Source: Pectobacterium betavasculorum
GTDB taxonomy: Bacteria; Pseudomonadota; Gammaproteobacteria; Enterobacterales; Enterobacteriaceae
DNA: 64,000 bases
NCBI RefSeq assembly: GCF_000749845.1
Contig: NZ_JQHM01000001.1
Coordinates: 806,001 to 870,000, forward strand
Reading direction: 5' to 3'
Below are positions 57,053-64,000 of the stretch, in pieces (the first letter of the stretch is position 1; each line of letters begins with the position of its first letter). The translations under genes were made by a program, and so were the position numbers. Under the pieces are notes generated by a model. That model had not been told where the DNA came from, ran no database searches, and saw nothing but the letters and a program-made list of their open reading frames with translations.

Positions 57053-57721
57053 TTATACTGTTTTTACATGGCAAACAACGGTTCCGATTAACTCACATTC
57101 ACCATTAATTTTTAAAAATCTTGCCTCTGGGGGGTAATCTGGATTTAAAGCCTTGAGATAATGCTGCCCATCCATGATCTGCAACTGCTTAAAGGTGGCT
57201 TCAAAGTTGCCATTAAGTCGAGCAATCACATATTTTCCGCTTGGTGGATCAATTAGTTCAGGGTCAACATAAATAATGTCCCCAGGCTCAAACCGCGGCA
57301 ACATTGATTCACCTTCAATTTTCAGTGCGAATGAATGTTGGCTGCACTTCACTGGGCAGGGGTAGTAAGCATAGTCTTCTCTGGGGAGAAGAGTTGCTTC
57401 AGTAAATGAACCTGCTTGTACCCAACTAATCAATGGAACTTCCCTTGTTAAAACGTCTACTGGTGTTGCGTTATCCACCACAAGATCAGGCATCACCAGC
57501 TCCTTATCACCCTTTCCCGAAACGAGCCAGTTCGGGTTTACCTTTAAAGCCTTAGCTAAGGAAAAAAGATTATCCGCTCGGGGCTTTTGTGTAGCACCAA
57601 GCTCAATTTTACTGATCGCCATTCGTGTTACCCCTGCCTTATCTGCAAGCGTTTCTTGCGTCATGCCAAGTTCTTCACGTCGCGCTAGCAGGCGTTCACC
57701 GAGAGTTTCATATTTATTCAT
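57053..57721 (-). CDS. cI: CI-like phage repressor, LexA-type
   Basis: 222 residues. The N-terminal HTH covers about 5-65 (LGMTQETLADKAGVTRMAIS). The S24 peptidase domain has cleavage site A103-G104 (SWVQAGSF), catalytic S139 (EGESMLPRFEPGDII) and K178 (EATFKQL). RecA-stimulated self-cleavage after DNA damage is therefore expected, and the prophage should be SOS-inducible. It is divergent from the Cro-like gene across the right operators. Confidence 0.93.
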   Translation of the reverse strand: MNKYETLGERLLARREELGMTQETLADKAGVTRMAISKIELGATQKPRADNLFSLAKALKVNPNWLVSGKGDKELVMPDLVVDNATPVDVLTREVPLISWVQAGSFTEATLLPREDYAYYPCPVKCSQHSFALKIEGESMLPRFEPGDIIYVDPELIDPPSGKYVIARLNGNFEATFKQLQIMDGQHYLKALNPDYPPEARFLKINGECELIGTVVCHVKTV

Positions 57722-57758
57722 AGGTATAAAAGTAACTCAACTTAAATAAACTTTGCTA

Positions 57759-57804
57759 TCGATATAGTTTCGGTATAAATTTGCTTTATCGGTATAACTA
57801 TACC
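57759..57804. promoter_or_regulatory. Right operators OR
   Basis: TCGATATAGTTTCGGTAT (57759-57776) and GGTATAACTATACC (57791-57804). They match the two left-operator sites in sequence, lie between the divergent cI and Cro-like genes, and are the likely binding sites for both proteins. A third half-site (CGGTATAAATTTG, 57771-57783) overlaps between them. Confidence 0.8.
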
Positions 57805-57831
57805 TTTGTGATGAGATGAATAGGTGAAATC

Positions 57832-58098
57832 ATGGAAAACAGTATTAAACTAATACGCCTTAGAGAGCGTATTGAGGCTGCCGAACAGGTTATTAGGCAC
57901 TTCGATAGTCCTTACCAAGCGGCAACTGCCCTGGAATGCTCCTATGAGGCAATAAAAACCTATCGGAAGAGAGGGCTGCCTGAAAAGGTCGCTTTACTCT
58001 GTCACATGTCCACGGACATTCCATATGTCTACAACCCCACGGACTACGGCCGCAATCCCGAAAACCTAAACCTGGTTCTGACCAAACCAGTTAAGTAA
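57832..58098 (+). CDS. cro: Cro-like regulator
   Basis: 88 residues with one HTH: HFDSPYQAATALECSYEAIK, then TYRKRGLPEKVALLCHMSTD. This resembles the YdaS/Cro-type fold that uses an AAxALGxSxxAVxxWxxRGIP pattern. It is the first rightward gene past OR, so it should repress cI and early genes in the lytic path. The ATG follows AGGTGAAATC. Confidence 0.82.
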   Translation: MENSIKLIRLRERIEAAEQVIRHFDSPYQAATALECSYEAIKTYRKRGLPEKVALLCHMSTDIPYVYNPTDYGRNPENLNLVLTKPVK

Positions 58099-58117
58099 TT
58101 ACGCTAAGGACTAACCA

Positions 58118-58474
58118 ATGACCACAATACGCCAACCTGCCGCACCAACGGCAGGGGCTGCGATCGCTTCTGGCGTTCGCAAGGAATTGCTTTCCCGCAA
58201 GAAAGTGGGCAAGGCTGGCTTGCCGTTCCATGTTGTACGGGAAGATCAGATCAAAACCCGTTGGACGGAAAGCGAAGCGGCCACCATCAAAAGCGTGGCT
58301 GGCGCCATGTCATCCAATCCTGCCGTTGAAACCAACACCGCTGCTATCCGTGGCTTTTTGGCGATGTTCGCCGAATCCCCTGAAATGCTGGAGCATGTTC
58401 ATTCTGAACTTAAGGCCGCAGGTCTGCCGATCCCCGACTGGTTGCCGCTGGCGCCGAAAGGAGCAGCGCGATGA
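58118..58474 (+). CDS. Phage protein of unknown function, 118 residues (CII position)
   Basis: MTTIRQPAAPTAGAAIASGV, then a likely helical middle (WTESEAATIKSVAGAMSSNP) and a C-terminal end DWLPLAPKGAAR. The CII position is suggestive, but there is no HTH of CII type. The start carries TAAGGACTAACCAATGACC. Confidence 0.68.
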   Translation: MTTIRQPAAPTAGAAIASGVRKELLSRKKVGKAGLPFHVVREDQIKTRWTESEAATIKSVAGAMSSNPAVETNTAAIRGFLAMFAESPEMLEHVHSELKAAGLPIPDWLPLAPKGAAR

Positions 58475-58662
58475 ATCAAACTCAAGGTATCGAAATGATT
58501 GCCGACATCGTCGGTAAAAAACTTGATATCGCCGGGGATGAAACCCGGCGTTTGGCAATCACAGGGGCTTTGTCTGGTATGACGCAGGCGTTTTATTCCC
58601 GCCAGCAGCCTCCGGCAGAAATGGATACGGCAGGCGAGCATGACACATGTTCAGTCGCTTGA
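58471..58662 (+). CDS. Phage protein of unknown function, 63 residues
   Basis: MNQTQGIEMIADIVGKKLDI, mostly one or two helices followed by an acidic tail. Starts in an ATGA overlap with the preceding gene and overlaps the next one by 23 bases. No family recognised. Confidence 0.62.
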   Translation: MNQTQGIEMIADIVGKKLDIAGDETRRLAITGALSGMTQAFYSRQQPPAEMDTAGEHDTCSVA

Positions 58663-58813
58663 TCGGCGCTACCGAGATCAGCGCGGCGTGATTGTGCATG
58701 TGACTGGGTATGACCGCGCCAACAAGCAGGTAATTTTTATGCGCACCGGCTATCCGCACCAGTGCAGCCAGCCGCTGTGGAAATTTCAGAAATATTATAC
58801 GGAGGTCAAATGA
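58640..58813 (+). CDS. DUF4222 small phage protein
   Basis: 57 residues: MTHVQSLDRRYRDQRGVIVH, then VTGYDRANKQVIFMRTGYPH and CSQPLWKFQKYYTEVK. The DRRYRDxRG start and the YxHxCxQPLxxFxxYxTE end are characteristic of DUF4222. It overlaps both neighbours (the next ATG shares its stop as ATGA). Unknown role. Confidence 0.8.
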   Translation: MTHVQSLDRRYRDQRGVIVHVTGYDRANKQVIFMRTGYPHQCSQPLWKFQKYYTEVK

Positions 58814-59784
58814 GTCGGTTAATTCAGTTACTCAGCCGACCTATCGCTTACCAGCCTGCGTTTGCAGATTTACAGTCTGGAAAGGTCAGGTCTGGCACCG
58901 TCGGAGCCGTATTCCTGTCTCAGATGGTTTACTGGCATAACAAAATGAACGGTAACTGGTTTTATAAAACCAGAGAAGAGATAACGGAAGAAACCTTTCT
59001 TTCCCGTAATGAACAGGAGACGGCCCGTAAGCGGTTAGTTGCGCTTGGCGTGTTGGAAGAACAGCGTAAAGGTGTACCCGGGAAAATTCACTATCGCGTG
59101 AATGCCGATCGTCTGGAATATCTGTTGTTGCATGGCGATGATGCCCAACAAGAAGAGCCGAAAGAGGAGTTACCGGAAAGTGCTGAATCTCCACAAAGTG
59201 AAAATCCCACAATGCGGGAATCCAACAATGTGGAAAATCCGCCAACTACATTGCTGGAATCCAACCAACAGCATGGCGGGAATCCAGCATTGTTTCTTAC
59301 AGGAGATTACACAGGAGACTACACAGGAGATTACCGCGCGAGTGCGCCGCCGAAAAATTCAGCAAACGTAGCCCTTCCGAAAAAGCGAACACGCAAAGCG
59401 GAACCAAAACCATCCTCTGATAATTTTGATTTCTCAGGCTTCCCATCGATACCCAGCGATCAGGTGTGGGGCGATTACGTGAAGCACCGCAAAGCCAAAC
59501 GCGCCCCGATCACGCAAACCGTCGTGAATATTCTCGGCCAAGAGCTGACGAAAGCCGTTAACGCTGGCTGGACAGTCGATCAAGCATTGGGTGAAGCGAT
59601 GGCTGCTGGTTGGCAGGGGCTGAAGTTTGAATGGCTGGCGAATCGCAATCAATCGGTACGCGGTGTTATGCCGCTGAACAAGCAGGAAGCGCTTGAAGCC
59701 CGCAATGCACAGGCATTTGAAGAGTGGCTACAGGAGGAAGCTCAGGCGTTGGAGAATCGGGGGGGTATCGATGGTCGCCACTGA
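58810..59784 (+). CDS. Phage replication initiator, O-like
   Basis: 324 residues from ATG 58810, preceded by GGAGGTCAA. The N-terminal winged helix (residues about 1-110) includes GTVGAVFLSQMVYWHNKMNG, LSRNEQETARKRLVALGVLE and GKIHYRVN, as in phage O/DnaD-like initiators. The middle is low complexity and contains the repeated GDYTGDYTGDY and iteron-like DNA repeats. The C-terminal domain (VWGDYVKHRKAKRAPITQTV) is of the kind that meets the helicase loader. It overlaps the next gene by 14 bases. Confidence 0.82.
   Translation: MSRLIQLLSRPIAYQPAFADLQSGKVRSGTVGAVFLSQMVYWHNKMNGNWFYKTREEITEETFLSRNEQETARKRLVALGVLEEQRKGVPGKIHYRVNADRLEYLLLHGDDAQQEEPKEELPESAESPQSENPTMRESNNVENPPTTLLESNQQHGGNPALFLTGDYTGDYTGDYRASAPPKNSANVALPKKRTRKAEPKPSSDNFDFSGFPSIPSDQVWGDYVKHRKAKRAPITQTVVNILGQELTKAVNAGWTVDQALGEAMAAGWQGLKFEWLANRNQSVRGVMPLNKQEALEARNAQAFEEWLQEEAQALENRGGIDGRH
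59185..59328 (+). repeat. Iteron-like repeats, candidate phage origin of replication
   Basis: Within the O-like gene, related 16-mers follow each other: GAATCTCCACAAAGTG (59185), AAATCCCACAATGCGG (59202), GAATCCAACAATGTGG (59218), two longer variants starting at 59235 and 59258, and GAATCCAGCATTGTTT (59280). Each has an inverted CC...GG arm pair. They are followed by three 12-bp repeats CAGGAGAYTACA (59300-59335). Lambda places its four iterons in the O gene in the same way, so this is the likely origin. Confidence 0.65.
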
Positions 59785-60589
59785 CGAACGCACTGATTTA
59801 GCGGTGAAGCGCGAGTTTGCTGAGCTGCTGAAAGCGACACTGGCCGTGTACGGCAAGGATTCATCGAAAGCCGTGATCCGCCTGTACTGGAATGCTGTCG
59901 GTTCATTCGACATCGGACTGATTCGGCAGGCGCTCAGCCAGTGGATCACCGATCCCGAGCAGGGGCGCTACGCACCAAAACCCGCCGATATTATTCGCAA
60001 CATCCAGCGACTCACTGGCCGCCCGTCATGGGTTAGCGCTAATGAGGCGTGGGCAATCGCGCTGCCTGCACAGGATGAGGCTAACACGCTGATCTGGACA
60101 GCAGAGATCGCTCAGGCATGGCGCGTTGCTGAACCTATTTTCGCTGATGGCGATCGCGTTGGGGCAAGAATGGCGTTTATCGCAGCTTATGAGCGCCTTG
60201 TTGCGACCGCTCAGTCTTCTGGCGTCTTGCCGCAGTGGACGGTTTCGGAAGGCTGGGACAAAGGGGCTGTGAAAGGTGCGGTAGAACAGGCTGTTAACGC
60301 AGGGTTATTACCTGCACCGGATGCTACCCGATATTTATCCCCGCCTGCCAGTTTGCCACCGCCAAAGGTGGACAGGGGAAAACGGGATGCGATGCTGACA
60401 AAAATTCAGGCATTCGCCGGGATATTGCTGGATCAGAAAGAACAACGGGAAACGCAGGAACGGCACGAAAGGGAGGAACGACGAGCACAAGCAAACAAGG
60501 AATTAGATAAGCGCTACCAAGATGAATTACGCCGTGCTGCTGACCACAGCACAACTGATGAAAACCAAGAAGTAAGGGCTGACCAATGA
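59771..60589 (+). CDS. Phage replication protein P-like (helicase loader)
   Basis: 272 residues from [20 protein letters not shown]. The N-terminal region [20 protein letters not shown], then [20 protein letters not shown] and [13 protein letters not shown] matches phage loader-type proteins that bring DnaB to the origin. The C-terminal tail is charged coil. It follows the O-like gene with a 14-base overlap. Confidence 0.78.
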   Translation: MVATDERTDLAVKREFAELLKATLAVYGKDSSKAVIRLYWNAVGSFDIGLIRQALSQWITDPEQGRYAPKPADIIRNIQRLTGRPSWVSANEAWAIALPAQDEANTLIWTAEIAQAWRVAEPIFADGDRVGARMAFIAAYERLVATAQSSGVLPQWTVSEGWDKGAVKGAVEQAVNAGLLPAPDATRYLSPPASLPPPKVDRGKRDAMLTKIQAFAGILLDQKEQRETQERHEREERRAQANKELDKRYQDELRRAADHSTTDENQEVRADQ

Positions 60590-61719
60590 GTATGACGTTT
60601 AAAAATGCACTGATTTATCGCCTGAATAGCGATGTGATGTTTGATGATCTGGAAAAGAAACTGGCTCCGTTTGCCTTCACCCCATGCGGTAGCCAGGATA
60701 GAGCAAAAACGGGCTGGATATCGCCTATTTGTCCGCTGCTCGATGTGCTTTCTCACCAGGCTAACGGGCAGATCATGCTTACGTTGCAGCGCGAAGAAAA
60801 GATCCTGCCTGCGCCTGTGATTGCGCGTGAGCTGGCCGCCAAAATCGACAGCATGGAAACCGTGCAGCGGCGCCGTCTGAAGAAAACCGAGAAAGATGCG
60901 CTGAAGGATGAAGTTATCCAAACGCTCCTGCCGCGTGCGTTCAGTAAATACCATACCACCAAGATCTGGATTAACGCAGGGGCTGGGCTGATCATCGTTG
61001 ATGCCGCCAGCGGCAAAAAAGCGGAAGATGCACTGGCGCTGCTGCGTAAAACGCTGGGATCGCTGCCCGTTGTACCGCTGACGCTGGAAACGCCCATCGA
61101 GTTGACGCTGACCGAGTGGGTGCGCAACGGTAAAGCGCCTGCGGATTTTGCTTTGCAGGAAGAGGCCGAGTTGAAAGCCGTACTGGAAGAAGGCGGCATT
61201 CTGCGCAGCAAGCATCAGGATCTGACCAGTGACGAAATCACCAATCATATCGACGCAGGCAAACTGGTCACCAAGTTGGCGCTGGAATGGCGCGAACGTA
61301 TCAGCTTTGTGCTGGCCGATGACGGTAGCCTAAAAAAGCTGAAATTCTCCGACTCTTTACTCGAGCAGAATGATGGTATCGAACGCGAAGATGAAGTCGC
61401 ACGCTTTGACGCTGATTTCGTGTTGCTGACAGGGGAATTGTCGGCGTTGATTCGTGAGCTGGTAGCCGCGTTGGGCGGGGAAGTGAAACGCGTAGCGCCT
61501 CAGCCTGAGAACTACGATTTGCAGGACGACAAGCTTTATCCTGATGCGGTTCAGTTTGTGCAGACATCCGGGCGCGCGACAATTTCAGGGCTCCAGCGTC
61601 ATTTTCGTATTGGCTATAACCGCGCGGCGCATTTGATTGAGGCGATGGAAAGAAAAGGCGTAGTTTCCGCGCCGATGCATGACGGCTCACGGGCAGTGAT
61701 CGGGGAGGTGGTGCAATGA
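60586..61719 (+). CDS. RdgC protein fused to an FtsK gamma DNA-binding domain
   Basis: 377 residues. Residues 1-301 match E. coli RdgC end to end ([74 protein letters not shown]). RdgC forms a ring on duplex DNA and counters RecA. Residues 316-375 are an FtsK gamma winged helix ([40 protein letters not shown]), the module that in FtsK reads KOPS and activates XerD. E. coli RdgC ends near residue 303, so this is a genuine extension. The start has AAGGGCTGACCAATGAG and overlaps the P-like gene by four bases. Confidence 0.9.
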   Translation: MSMTFKNALIYRLNSDVMFDDLEKKLAPFAFTPCGSQDRAKTGWISPICPLLDVLSHQANGQIMLTLQREEKILPAPVIARELAAKIDSMETVQRRRLKKTEKDALKDEVIQTLLPRAFSKYHTTKIWINAGAGLIIVDAASGKKAEDALALLRKTLGSLPVVPLTLETPIELTLTEWVRNGKAPADFALQEEAELKAVLEEGGILRSKHQDLTSDEITNHIDAGKLVTKLALEWRERISFVLADDGSLKKLKFSDSLLEQNDGIEREDEVARFDADFVLLTGELSALIRELVAALGGEVKRVAPQPENYDLQDDKLYPDAVQFVQTSGRATISGLQRHFRIGYNRAAHLIEAMERKGVVSAPMHDGSRAVIGEVVQ

Positions 61720-62495
61720 ACACTCCGGTCGTGATTGCCAATATTGCCGTTCGCCGCGACGCCGACGGTCGCTACAATCTGAATGATCTGCATCGTGCGT
61801 CTGGCAGCGAAAAACGCCACGCGCCGAGTTATTGGCTTGCAAACAAGCAAAGCGCTGATCTTATTGCTGAATTGGAAACTACCGGGATTCCGGTAGTTAA
61901 GTTGGAAGGGCGCAACGGCGGGACATTCGTATGCCGAGAGCTGGTTTATGCCTATGCGATGTGGATTTCTCCTGCTTTCCACCTGAGTGTAATTCGCACC
62001 TTCGATAGCGTGGCAAACGCAAGCCCAGCAACGGGTAATATCAGCGACCGAGTACATGCTGGCATCTTGATTGTAGAGTCTGCTGCTCGACTGCTGAATC
62101 TGTCGAACAGCTCCAAGCTCGGGGCTTATCAAAAATTACAGTCGGTCATTGGCATACCTAACCTGATGCCTAGCTATGCCATCGATGCACCTAGCGATGC
62201 AGCCGATGGATCCAGCCGTTCTACGAAGTCCCTTACCGATTTGTTGCGCCAGCATGGTTTCACCATGACGGCGGCGATCGCGTATGTTCGGCTGGAGGCC
62301 GCGGGGATTGTTGAGCGTAAAACGCGCCTCAGCACAGGGAAGCAGATCAAGTCATTTTGGTCCGTTACATCACAGGGACTGCGTTACGGTAAAAACATCA
62401 CCAGCCCGGCGAATCCGCGTGAGACACAGCCGCACTTCTTCGAATCACGTTCAGAGGACCTTCTGGCGATTATTGCTGGGAGGGATGTCGCATGA
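61716..62495 (+). CDS. KilA-N domain protein, antirepressor-like
   Basis: 259 residues. The KilA-N domain (about 1-105) has [40 protein letters not shown] and [22 protein letters not shown]-terminal helical part ([20 protein letters not shown] and [12 protein letters not shown]) is of the winged-helix type found in phage antirepressors. Starts in an ATGA overlap with the RdgC fusion. It probably binds DNA or modulates the repressor. Confidence 0.85.
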   Translation: MNTPVVIANIAVRRDADGRYNLNDLHRASGSEKRHAPSYWLANKQSADLIAELETTGIPVVKLEGRNGGTFVCRELVYAYAMWISPAFHLSVIRTFDSVANASPATGNISDRVHAGILIVESAARLLNLSNSSKLGAYQKLQSVIGIPNLMPSYAIDAPSDAADGSSRSTKSLTDLLRQHGFTMTAAIAYVRLEAAGIVERKTRLSTGKQIKSFWSVTSQGLRYGKNITSPANPRETQPHFFESRSEDLLAIIAGRDVA

Positions 62496-63358
62496 TCGAT
62501 TTCTCCGAAACCGAGTATGTATCTTCCTTACTGCGACAGAAATCAGAACCTGCACATCTTCTGAAAGATGTTGGTGACCAATGGCGCACACCTGATCCGC
62601 TTTTCTGGGGCATCAATGCGATGTTCGGGCCGCTTGTGCTCGATCTGTTTACCGATGGCGAAAATAGCAAATGTCCGGCGTTTTATACGGCAGAGGACAA
62701 TGCGCTGGCGCAGGATTGGGCGGCGCGGTTGGCAGAGCTGAACGGTGCAGCATTCGCTAACCCTCCTTACAGCACAGCGAAAATGCATGAGGGTGAATAT
62801 ATCACCGGCATGCGTCACATCATGGCCCACACCGCAAAAATGCGGGAGCGCGGCGGGCGCTATGTTTTTCTCATTAAGTCGGCCACGTCTGAAGTGTGGT
62901 GGCCGGAGCAGGCCGATCACGTTGCGTTCATCCGTGGACGTATCGGCTTCGACGTTCCCACATGGTTCAAGCCGAAAGATGATAAGCAAATTCCCAGCAG
63001 CGCAGGCTTTGGCGCGGCAATCGCCGTGTTTGATAAAGAATGGCGCGGCCCGGCTATCAGCTACATTCAGCGGGAAAAACTGCTGGCGACGGGGGAAGCG
63101 TTTTTAGCGCAGATCCGGCGTGAAGCGGGGCGCTTAGCACCCCAGCAGTCGATCATCATTCCTGATACCGAGAATACCGTCTGGCCTGCGGAAGTTAATT
63201 TCCTGTTCGAGCGGATTTCTACAGCAACCACGCTATCCGCCGGTCTGCAAAATAAACTCCGTAGTCACATTAACCGCCTGAAGCTCGAAGGCGTACCGGA
63301 TTCAGCCATTATCACCACCGCAGAAACATTATCTGTAGCCATGGGAGCCGCAGCATGA
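62492..63358 (+). CDS. Phage DNA N6-adenine methyltransferase
   Basis: 288 residues. Family marks are WRTPDPLFWGINAMFGPLVL, LDLFTDGENSKCPAF and the catalytic AFANPPYS (NPPY form). It matches phage Dam-type methyltransferases. The C-terminal 70 residues carry a separate helical region. It overlaps its neighbours by four bases on both sides. It probably protects phage DNA from restriction. Confidence 0.88.
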   Translation: MIDFSETEYVSSLLRQKSEPAHLLKDVGDQWRTPDPLFWGINAMFGPLVLDLFTDGENSKCPAFYTAEDNALAQDWAARLAELNGAAFANPPYSTAKMHEGEYITGMRHIMAHTAKMRERGGRYVFLIKSATSEVWWPEQADHVAFIRGRIGFDVPTWFKPKDDKQIPSSAGFGAAIAVFDKEWRGPAISYIQREKLLATGEAFLAQIRREAGRLAPQQSIIIPDTENTVWPAEVNFLFERISTATTLSAGLQNKLRSHINRLKLEGVPDSAIITTAETLSVAMGAAA

Positions 63359-64000
63359 AAAACAGGGAAATTGTTGTCGATAACTTTGCAGGTGGCGGCG
63401 GTGCTTCCACTGGAATTGAAATGGCGATCGGTCGCAGCGTTGATATCGCGATTAATCACGATCCTAACGCGATTGCGATGCACACGACGAATCACCCTGA
63501 CACGTTGCACTATTGCGAGAGTGTTTTTGATATCGATCCGGTTGCTGCGACTTCTGGCCGTCCTGTTGGTTTGGCTTGGTTCTCACCAGACTGCCGCCAT
63601 TTTTCAAAAGCGAAAGGTAGCAAGCCTGTAAAGAAGGAAATCAGGGGGCTGGCTTGGATAGTATTGCGTTGGGCGCTTGCAGTTCGTCCGCGCGTGATGA
63701 TGCTGGAGAATGTCGAAGAGTTTAAAACATGGGGGCCGTTGCTGACCAATGCGGATGGCACGCAACAGCCCGATACGGCGCGCTCAGGGGAAACGTTTGA
63801 AGCGTTCTGTGGCATGTTGTCGGGGGGAATTCCTGCCGATCATCCAGCGTTAGCCGAGGCATGCGAATTTCTGGGGATTGAGCCAGCCAGCGAGCAGGGC
63901 AAGCAGCTTATTCGCGGACTGGGTTACAACGTCGATTACCGCGAGCTGCGCGCGTGTGATTACGGCGCGCCAACGATCCGTAAACGCTTTTTTATGGTGA
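63355..64000 (+). CDS. DNA C5-cytosine methyltransferase, cut by window end
   Basis: The first 215 residues are visible. Motif I is FAGGGGASTGIE, motif II region is NHDPNAIAMHTTNHP, motif VI is MLENVEEF. The catalytic motif IV reads SPDCRHFS, with S in place of the first P of the usual PPC. The target-recognition part begins near residue 120 and the rest lies beyond 64000. It starts in an ATGA overlap with the adenine methyltransferase. Confidence 0.88.
   Translation, partial: MKNREIVVDNFAGGGGASTGIEMAIGRSVDIAINHDPNAIAMHTTNHPDTLHYCESVFDIDPVAATSGRPVGLAWFSPDCRHFSKAKGSKPVKKEIRGLAWIVLRWALAVRPRVMMLENVEEFKTWGPLLTNADGTQQPDTARSGETFEAFCGMLSGGIPADHPALAEACEFLGIEPASEQGKQLIRGLGYNVDYRELRACDYGAPTIRKRFFMV

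Larger units (their letters stand above)
43000..64000. mobile_element. Lambdoid prophage integrated at the 3' end of icd (left part only)
   Basis: Gene order follows the lambda plan: attL, int, xis, leftward early genes with a recombination pair, leader with boxA, operators, CI, operators, Cro, O-like, P-like and late-early genes. The phage is in the site used by e14 and phage 21. The right end and structural genes lie beyond the window, so completeness and inducibility cannot be judged. The left edge is approximate because the core repeat cannot be compared with attR. Confidence 0.93.

Noticed and set aside
58118..58474. CII activator by position
   Set aside because: Lacks the helix-turn-helix and tetramerisation features of CII, so it was left as unknown.

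Overview
The window looks like the chromosome of a soft-rot enterobacterium, most likely Pectobacterium. Protein by protein it resembles E. coli, and long stretches keep E. coli gene order: lpxM-pykA-hexR-zwf-eda, holE-ftnA-yebY-sdsR, rsmF-letB-letA-msrC-proQ-prc, potABCD-pepT, roxA-phoQ-phoP, and purB-hflD-mnmA-nudJ-rluE-icd. ERIC-type repeats are present. The genus is inferred from remembered protein similarity and was not tested by a search.

Positions 1-43000 are mostly core genome. The first part covers lipid A acylation and the hub joining glycolysis, the pentose phosphate route and KDPG cleavage (pykA, hexR, zwf, eda). A clear HexR operator lies before zwf, and no edd sits between zwf and eda. 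Next come purT with a consensus-type PurR box, ptrB, holE, ftnA with a cluster of Fur-like boxes, the small RNA SdsR, a CspA-type cold-shock gene and several small secreted or hypothetical proteins. A cell-envelope block follows (extensin-like protein, rsmF, letB/letA, proQ, prc), then a decayed AraC regulator, the spermidine/putrescine transporter, pepT, the ribosomal oxygenase roxA, phoPQ with an autoregulatory PhoP box, and the purB-to-icd cluster. Three ERIC-type repeats lie between genes. Two of them carry runs of short perfect hairpins between recognisable ERIC ends.

From about 43000 to the window end lies the left part of a lambdoid prophage, inserted at the 3' end of icd (the e14/phage 21 type of site). 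Three CAGTAAAAT repeats resembling lambda P' arm sites precede int and xis. A long leftward early operon carries hypothetical genes, a methyltransferase whose reading frame is broken by an eight-C tract, and a YqaJ-exonuclease/Bet recombination pair. Its leader contains a boxA, a two-codon minigene and many hairpins. The immunity region has a LexA-like CI repressor, paired operators on both sides and a Cro-like protein. An AT-rich gene of unknown function sits behind the repressor, where lambda carries rex. The rightward operon holds an O-like initiator gene with internal iterons, a P-like loader, an RdgC protein fused to an FtsK gamma domain, a KilA-N protein, and adenine and cytosine DNA methyltransferases. 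The last of these is cut by the window end.

The strongest candidates for new biology are the RdgC-FtsK-gamma fusion, the C8 tract in the methyltransferase, the AT-rich gene in the rex position, the structured early-left leader with its minigene, the hairpin arrays inside ERIC elements, and a conserved start-site motif reused before at least eight prophage genes.
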